NCBI GenBank assembly: GCA_036768485.1
Contig: JAVLUZ010000347.1
Location: forward strand, 372,001-436,000
Length of the DNA stretch: 64,000 nucleotides
DNA from: Mermis nigrescens
Taxonomy: Eukaryota; Nematoda; Enoplea; Mermithida; Mermithidae
Direction: 5' to 3'
The position numbers were made by a program, and so were the translations under genes. The notes below the pieces were generated by a model, which was given only the letters and a program-made list of their open reading frames with translations, ran no database searches and had not been told where the DNA came from. Positions 37,801 to 46,800 of this stretch are shown piece by piece (within the stretch, counting starts at the first letter, position 1; every line of letters starts with the position of its first letter).

Positions 37801-40800
37801 ACTAACCTTAAATGGCAGAAATTTTCCAGAAAATAGAGTTGGTACTCGGTACTTAAGCTCGTCCAGGGGGAAGAAACCCCCAACGGAAACGGCTTGGATT
37901 ACTAACTGCATAACACATATTTTCACCAAGCGGTACTCCTTTTCCGGGCCTTAAATCTATCCTTAGATTAGAGAAATTTTCCCGAAATAAAGTGGAGTGT
38001 TTATCCTTATGTGCCCTACCTGGGGAACTCCCGTTCTGGACTTCGAAGCACTGCCTCGGGACGAAAAAAGGAAAGCAAAATGCAAACCGATTTCCAAAAG
38101 AATGTATAAAGATCAGCTCTAGTTCGTTCTCATTTTGACGAAGCTGATCAATTTGAATGCATACAGACAGTTGATTACGAGAGTCAAGATATTAACTATA
38201 TTTTTAAGATGTTAAGTGCGAATCGCATGAAATTTTCATGGGGCTTCGCTAGAATATTCTTAAAAATTGCTAAAGTTATTATCTGTCGCCCGAAAATTCT
38301 TTGACACAGGTTGCGTAAGCCCCCCCCCCCGATTTCTAGATGCCTCCCAAGATCGATAGACCACCAGAATGGAATTTTTGGTGCTATAAACATATGTACA
38401 TTTATTTACCTTACTAACTCCAACGTAATTTTTCAGATCCCCAATGATCGAAGTATGGACCAAAAGTTTGCTGTTGCTAACTTTTTGGAGTCGGGTCTGC
38501 AAACAATTCAATGTGTCAGGATGGTTTTCTGATGCTTGCTCGTTGCTATCGTCGTCTGCAATGATGATTTTTACGAAAATATTATGCGCGCTGTGTAGTG
38601 ATGAATGGATTTTAGAAAATTTGGTAATTATCTTCTTTAGCGGCCCTATGTAGTATATTAGTGATTCAGTTTTAAGATTAAGGGCTTTTAATGCTTAAGC
38701 ACTAATCAGATATAATCATACCTGGGCGTGGGGGGTTTTGGGGGGTATGCAACCCCGAGAAACCAAAATACCCCTAAGAAATAACAGTACCCCAACCCAG
38801 AATTAAATTTTTGAAATTTTTTTTTGTTTTTTTCGCAAGTTTTTGATGCTAATGGATAGTGCTCGATGAGAAACGTTGAAAAATGGTGTTTTTCGCCATA
38901 CTAGCATTTTTAAGGCCATTTTTTACCTTTGAAAAAAGCTTCCCCCAGAACTTTTGTGTCGCCCACCTATGGATATAACCCATAATACATGAAAAGTATA
39001 ATGTACATATGTATACTCTCCTGTAAAAGAGATCGCAAATTAAGGAATGTCAAAGTTACATTCCTGAAGATCCGATCAGATGCTCACATTTTATCATTTT
39101 AATTTTCTACAAATTTGTTAAACTTACTAAATAAACTATCTATTAATTTTCTAATTATCTATAGCTATGACGAAGCGGCCCATGGTTCTGCTCTAAAATT
39201 ATTGAATCTCTTTAAAGCTTGACGCATACCTATCGTTTTCCAGTTCGAAAAAGACAGTGGCGTAGCTGTGGGTGGAAATATAGGGGAATGGCTATTCTCC
39301 CAAAATTTTGGAAATACAAGAATTTTTAACAAGAATCACTCAAAGGAAAAGATGAAAAACTTTCAAAGTGCATCTGAAAGACCGTTTGTATAGATTTTAA
39401 CACATTTTTGATTTAATAAGCCCGAGAGTTTAGGGCGCTTCGCGCCTACTCATTTACATACAGCATTTTTTTATATAATTCAAAAAAGTACTTTTAAAAA
39501 TTTTTTCAATGCGTTGATCTCGCTTTGTAAAGCTCAATTCTCAGTCAATAGACCACATTTGCACAACCGAAACCGGTCTGTGGGGTGAGTCGGAGTGTTT
39601 AATTATGCCACGATAGCCTTAAAAATAGGTCGAGTGATGTAAAATACAAATGACTACGAATGGAGGCAGCACTTGGCGGTCTGAGGGTACAGACTCTCTG
39701 GATGGAAAAGGAGTAAATTTTATAAGGAAATGATGCAAAATCAAGGCCAAAATGAGTGAAAATTAGAAGTTTTCGTAAAAAATGCTCGAAGTAGTGTAGA
39801 AACTAATGAAATAACGTATTTTGGCACTATTTTAGCATTTATGCCAGTTTTTGAGGTCTTTGACCCCTCCCCAAAAAAGCTAAATTATGTGACCAAAAGT
39901 GTTCATCGGAGGGGATTTGCGGGTTGAGTACCCAGAATGGCAACTGACCCTTACCGCCCCGCGAAATGACTGTGACCCCCCAGAATTGTCAATATTCCTT
40001 AAAAATTGTAGAAAGTATGCCTTTCTAAGCGGTTTCAGCTCATTTTTGGCTCGGAAGTCTTACATTTTAGATGCTTCGCGTTATATACACATTTTATGAC
40101 TATGTTTTGTTTAATTTACTCTATCCATTTTTAACAACTTTTTCGAAATCTGTAAACTGTTTTATGTTACAGACAGAATGATCATTGTCCGAGACGTCGA
40201 AAAACGCTGTTTTTGGCGCGTGCTCATGGTTTTTTAGCAAAAAAAGACACTTTTTTTAAAATTTTTGTGTTAGACCTTTAGATTTCCCATGGTGCACGTA
40301 TATGATTATGAGGGCTGCACCTTCCCTCCCAGATTGACCCAGCTATGCGTCTATGCATGCTCACAAGCTTACACAATGTTTTTCCCCAGCCACACACATG
40401 GCACTTCGACAACGATATCCATCGGTAGTAATCTATCGTTTTGGAATCAGGTAAGCAAATGGGCAACACGTAAGCGGAAAAAGTAATTTTTTTCGCGAAT
40501 TCTACGACAGCTACGTCGTGTTTGAATGAACCGTTTTGAAACGAAGGATGCCATTGTATACTTCTTGGGCTTCTGATTATTATGTGGGGCGTAAAGAGGC
40601 GCCAATCTTGAACCCCAAAAACGAATTTATATTCCGACATTAGAGAAGACCTGCAAAATTGCGTACGCGATTCTAGATAAGAAGCTTTTTATTTCTAACA
40701 AATATAGCACGCATTAAAAGAGCGAATATAAAGACTATGAATCGAAAGTAGCAGCGGATTAAGACGTTTGTTGGAAATTTCGTTAGGAAGGGCTATCCTG

Positions 40801-43800
40801 AGCAAACTGAGACATGGTTGGTTTAGAACTTTACACCAACCAGAATCTAAAAACCCCTGCGAAAATCGATGAACCCCACAGATTTGAACGTTTAGCTTTT
40901 TTTTGGAAATTTTGCTGGCTCTTGTCATCCCCCAGAATCTGGCTGCTGCCCTTGCATGATATATGTATGATCCTGAGTATTCTGAAGGCTTTGATCCGCT
41001 CTAAAATAATCGCTGTGATCCTGCCGAATTTAGGATTTTCCAATTAGGTTATAAAATATGTTGTTTAATGCGTTTGTTTGCGGTATTTTGGCTACAAAAT
41101 ATTATGTTTCTACATTTAATATATAGCAGCCATTTTATGACCATATTTTCTTCAGTTAAATTGATTTGATTCAAAAATCTTTTCATGTTTTCAGACCGCT
41201 ATCCAGGATTCAGCCAAGGGGGACAAGCTCGAAATAAATTGGTTGAAATGAAACTCTGTTGGGGTGGCCAATAAAAACCGAATTTTTCGACGTTTTTCGC
41301 ACACTGTATCCATTAAGCTTAATCTTAACATTTCAAGAAAAGAGGAAAAATTCTCTCCCCTCAATAGGAAGCAAAAAGTGCCATTCCTTGGTCGTACCTG
41401 GGGCGGACTAATGAAAAATATTTTATAGATGACGCGAAGTGTCCAAAAATTTGATGACTTTCCAACAAATGTAAATTTTTCGATTTTTCCATGCATGATT
41501 TAACCTATCATTGTTTTTTCTGCCAAGGAAGCCGGCCGCCCCCTCATTAAATACAGTCATACATAATTCATTTCCTGGAAAGAATTGCATCATTTTCATC
41601 ATAAAAATGGTGTTTTCGACGCATTAGACATGTTGACGTGCATAAAAATTTTTCCTAATTTGTATTGTTTGAAAATGATTCGAAAATCTAGTTGCTAGTA
41701 AACGACGAAAATAGGATAGCATGACAACAAACTGCCTTAGCGCACAGAATGCTGGCGGCTAACTGAAATTTTTTCAAGGATTTTAAATTATCAGTCTTTC
41801 TCTGAAAACTTTTTTTAAGTTCGTTCAGTTTATCTAAAGATTTTTCATCGGTCATTGAATGCGATAAGTCTGAAAGGATCTTTTTTTTAATTATCTGGAA
41901 GCATAATGCCTAAAATTGGGATTAGACATGCACAAATCAGAGGAGGGTGCGGCTAGAAAACAGTAAATACCACACCTGGCGTGGGGAAGGGTTTGGAGGT
42001 TGCAGCCCCCAGAATCTGAAAACACAAAAAAATTGATACAGTCCCCAGAATTAGAGTTTTAGTGCTATTCTAGGCAATCCCCTAGAAATAGGCTGCTGCC
42101 CATGTACGGCGGACACGCGTCCAAAACGTTATTTTTTCGGTGTTCCTGACGATGCTCCATCTTTTTATAAAATAGAAGCACGGAAACATTTTTTTAAATA
42201 TCGGAAAATTCGACTAAATTGGACAAAACATCGGTGAAAAACGGGTATAATTTCACGAAGCGCCAAGAAATTTGTCATTTTAGAGCAGAGATAGCTAAAA
42301 ATGCTTAATACAGCACTTTTTCTGTCATTTTTTTGGAAAATTCGGAATTCTACGAGGGCGGGGAGGTACAAAATTTTCAGGGGGAGAGAACACTTTTTGA
42401 AGGGAGGAGGAGGCTGAAACTATCTCCCCATGATCATGCAGGATTGGGATTTAGCCCTTTTTGCGCCTTTTTATAAGTTAACCTCCTTCGATGTATCAAT
42501 TTATTGGCGAAACAATGCGCAGCGCTTATGGCCCAAACGGTCGAATCGTCGTCGGGTTTTTTGGATACAAGGTTAATAGCGCAGATGTTTTTATCCTTGT
42601 ACAACACGAATCCGAGCCAGGGCTGCGAGTAGAATTGCGTCTCGAATCCGCCAACAATGCGTCTTTGACGAATCTGCTGGGGTTCTGTGGCACTCTGCGG
42701 CATTCCGCAGCTACTTGGCGCCTTCAGTTTGTCGACGGAATAAGTGTAGATCGTTGGCTCTGAAAAAATATTTAAAAAAATCTTAAATTGAATTAAAAAG
42801 TTTCAAAAGTTCAAATCTATAACTTCGACTTGAATAAACGAATGTGAATAACGAATATGATTGTTAGACAACTGCATTACTTTTTTCATTAGCCTGAACC
42901 GAAACTGATCATCATTATTTACATGTAATTTATGATTATTGCATAGCTGGTATGACGTGAGCAATACAGAAAATTTAGTAATATTAACGCACTATCTAAC
43001 AAGAAATATATATATAGCTCAGTTCGTTGTGTTTTTTTAATTTTGATCTTTCTCAATTGTGTACCGCTCGGAAATCATGGTGCTCTCCGTGGGTCTATTT
43101 CTAAATTCGTCTTTATAGGCTAATTTAGCCATGGAACAGCAGAATACGTTCAATAATTATGTGGATTTGTTTAAAGGAATTCGCCCTTATGCCTGTGCAA
43201 TGCTGCAAAGTGATAGTTAATAATCTCTCCACGATGCATGGACAGCAGGTTCTGATAGAACGAGATCACCGAAAAATCGCCAAATTCAATTCTGGGGTCG
43301 TCTGGATTCTGGGGTGAACAAACTTCCCCAGACCGTCTACGTTCAGACGTGCTTCTCTACATAGCTGCTTTATATATGCACACATATGTATGTCTGATTT
43401 GAAAAATGAGGGGAAATTAATTTAAAACGATTTTGTTGCCTAATTTGGTTGTTGATTGCTGGCCAATCTCTGCCCATGACTTTGCAATGTTTCGAAGAGA
43501 AAAACTATAAATACATATAAAAAATTAAGAATAAAAACAAATAACAAAAAACAATCATAAACAAGTATGTAGCATTAAAGACAAAGAGTAAGCATTAAGG
43601 TTGCGTACTTTTAATACGTTGTCTGTGGTTTCCGTGTTGTCAGTGAAGTTTCAAAGTCTAAAACTTTAATCTTTGATCTTCCGAACAAGTAGGTTAGGCC
43701 GTCCTATTTTGGATTTGGGGGGACCAACACCAATTTTCGGGGGACCAAGCCCAAAAAGGTCAAAAAAAGCACAAACTAACGTTTAAAAAGTCCTATTTTT

Positions 43801-46800
43801 CTGATTTTTCTGAATTTGGTGAGGTTCGGACCCCCATTCCCCCCAGAGCTACATGCCTGCAACTTAATGTCAATTTTAAGATCCGCAAAGAATTTGATAA
43901 TATTGAATTTGAGGTAAAATTTACTTAAAATTCAATATAAATTTATTCACGAATTAATGGAATTTTTACAGCTGAGATATTTATAAATAAATATTTATGG
44001 GAATTCTGAGGGGTGTCAACGCCAAAAGCTTTTAGCTTTTTAAAGGCGCCTTTTTATATGCCTAATATAAACGATGGGTGCGCATCAAAAACATTTTTTG
44101 ATGTTTCGGATAATGCACGTCTTTCCTAGAGCATAAAAACATAATAAATTGTAGGAAAAAATTTGAAAAAATCAAAGAAGTTGTACAGAATATACTTCCG
44201 AAAATGAAAAGCTATATGGAGCGAAGCGCCAAAAGATTCGACGCCTCTGAGCCAAAAATGCGATGAAAAACGCTCAGAAAAGCACACTTTTTACGATTTT
44301 AACTAAAAATCGACACTTCTGGGGTGTAGAATCGCAGCCATTCTGTAGGGGGGTCGAAGCCCCCAAGAATACAAATGGTCAAGAGTCGATTTACTTTGTG
44401 CGCAATCGAATTCGATATAAACCGAATTTTGCACTATTAGTCGTTCGAGTTGATCGGCATTGCTCGAATGAAGCAAGCAATTTTGTCTCATGTCATTTTC
44501 TATATAATTTGCCGACAAACACTGTTTTGTTTTCAGGCATAAAAGTGCGCATTCGTGAATGCTTTCGACTTCTTTATTTATGAACACCGGATCACGAATA
44601 TGGAATCCTTCTGTGGTTTGGGCCAGGCACGGTTTGTAGTTTTCAAGGTCAAATGCCAAGTTGGATGCTTTGCTAAACCAGAGATTGATTTTTGTTACCG
44701 CATCTTTATCGTAGAATTTGCACTGGAAAAGAGTCGTTTTGCTCAGAAATTTAGTAATTATACGAAAAATTGTCGAGAAACCATTACCCGAACCAAATAG
44801 ATAAACGGAAATGGGTAAACAGCTGGTCTTAAATGTTGGGAAATTTCAAAAATGAATAAATAACGTTTCAAAGCTGCTGCAACAATATTTTTACCGATAA
44901 AATTTTAATCATAGTCAAGAAACACATACTTTAGCGAATTACGTGCTCCCAATTGAATTCTCAAAGCTCAATGCGTTTCGATTTTCGAAACTTTGCCCGA
45001 ACACAAAAAGTTTCGGATCTACTCAGTTCTTTAATCCTACTTAGAGCCTTTTAGTGCTTGGGCTGAATGAGGAAAGGCTGGCGGGTCAACATCATATGTG
45101 GGCAGCACCAAAATTGGGGGGATGGTTGAAAAAATTTTCAAAGGTAAAAAAATTGTCTTAAAAGTGGTCGTATAGTGGAAAATACAAAACAACACCATTT
45201 TTCGACGTTTCTCATCGAGCACTATCCAATGGCATCAAAAAATTGCTAAAAAAGCAAAAAGAAATTTCAAAAATTGAATTCTGGGGGTATTCCAACTTCT
45301 GGGGGGTGCATACCCCCCACGCCCACGTGTGGTCAATATAATCAAGATCGCGTTGCATTTTCGTCAATTGGTATGACCATTACATATGTTGAAAAAGTAA
45401 GGATTTATGATTTTGGATTTTTAGATTTTTAGGATCAGGATTTGAAGATTTTTGTTTTTTCGGGTTTTTGTAAATAGAGTGGCGGTATGCCCACTTTTCC
45501 AGAAACAGTCGAAAACAGGCTCACAAATTCACTCTTTACGTAGCGAAACAGCGTTTTTTGGCTCTTAAATTGTCCGTTTTTTGAGTTAAAATCGCTTTTA
45601 CGGCAGAATTTTTCGACCTTCATGAAGTCCGACAATTTTGTGCGAAAGAATGATTTAATTTCCCTGACTTTAGCGAAAATCCGGCTGAAAACGCCGAAAC
45701 ATTCGAGAAATTTAAGCGGAAGGTTGTTTAGAAACATGAATTACTGCTCGATTTTCCTTACTTATAGCAGCATTTGACGCGGAACGTCGAATTTGTTTAT
45801 GCTTGAAAATAGAAGAGTGCCTGAACAAAAATATGGCTTCCAAGCCACCAAGAAAGTAAATAAATGCCATTAATAAGTATAATCGACGCCAAGCGCCGGA
45901 AAAATATGAGAAATTATGATCACTGAAGGCCAAAAATCATCCATTCTCTATCTCGCCAACTGTGTTTGGCCTATCCCCGCCCCCTCCCCCTTAAATCCAA
46001 TTCTGGCCGCCGGATAGCATGAAAGGGAACATTTTTTGAGAAAAAAATCCAAAATATTTAGGTCAGAAAAAGTCAAAAATTTCATGAGAATGCTAATATT
46101 ATTTAAGCATTTATAACTATATGTTGGAGGTGATTTAAGCTCAATGATTCTCTCTCGCTCGTCCCTTGAAAAAAGTCCTAAAAATTCCTATCAACAATAA
46201 GCCACGAGCGGCGAAATCAATCTTATTTCTGCCAAATCGAGACAATCAGAAAACCTGAAATAAAAGAGGGAAAATCAGATATCTCTATAAGATTCGTCAA
46301 TATCTCCAAAAATATAGGGCCGCTTGATTGCTAAAACGGCTGAAGACTAGGTAAGATTAATTTTTACAAATTATACCATAGTGTATTAGTAACGTTTCAT
46401 TTTAATTCGATTAAATTTTATCAAAATTTTTTTCTGTCGTTTTTTCCTTCGATAACCAATTTTTTCACTTTAGTTTGGCATCAGATTATATCCCAGATTT
46501 CTACCTCTCCACTTGCAAACGACTTATCGGACCTTTTATTCGTTGCGCAGGTCATCATATTTTTAAAATACTTGCTTTTAGTAACAGTTTTTATGCATGA
46601 CCTGAGAATCATCAATTTTGTACATTCATTCAAATTTGCAAAAATGGTGATAAAGACACGGAAATAGAATAAAAAGGTAAAAAATGAAAAAAATAAAATT
46701 CACAGAAACTAATTGACAAAACTTAAGAGCACTTAACAATCTGACCTATTCTAATATCAACGTTTTTATGTTCCGCTTCGCTTGATTTTTCGCCTAATTA

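Noticed and set aside
37606..37929. 107-codon minus-strand frame.
   Set aside because: It overlaps two diverged copies of a local repeat and has no recognisable family or splice context.
42491..42763. Plus-strand 90-codon open frame.
   Set aside because: It is the antisense of the protease His57 exon.
45762..45870. Minus-strand frame MAFIYFLGGLEAIFLFRHSS with a good donor, resembling a signal-peptide exon.
   Set aside because: Its donor phase (1) does not fit exon 2 (phase 0). The 46900..46959 exon fits in phase and composition.
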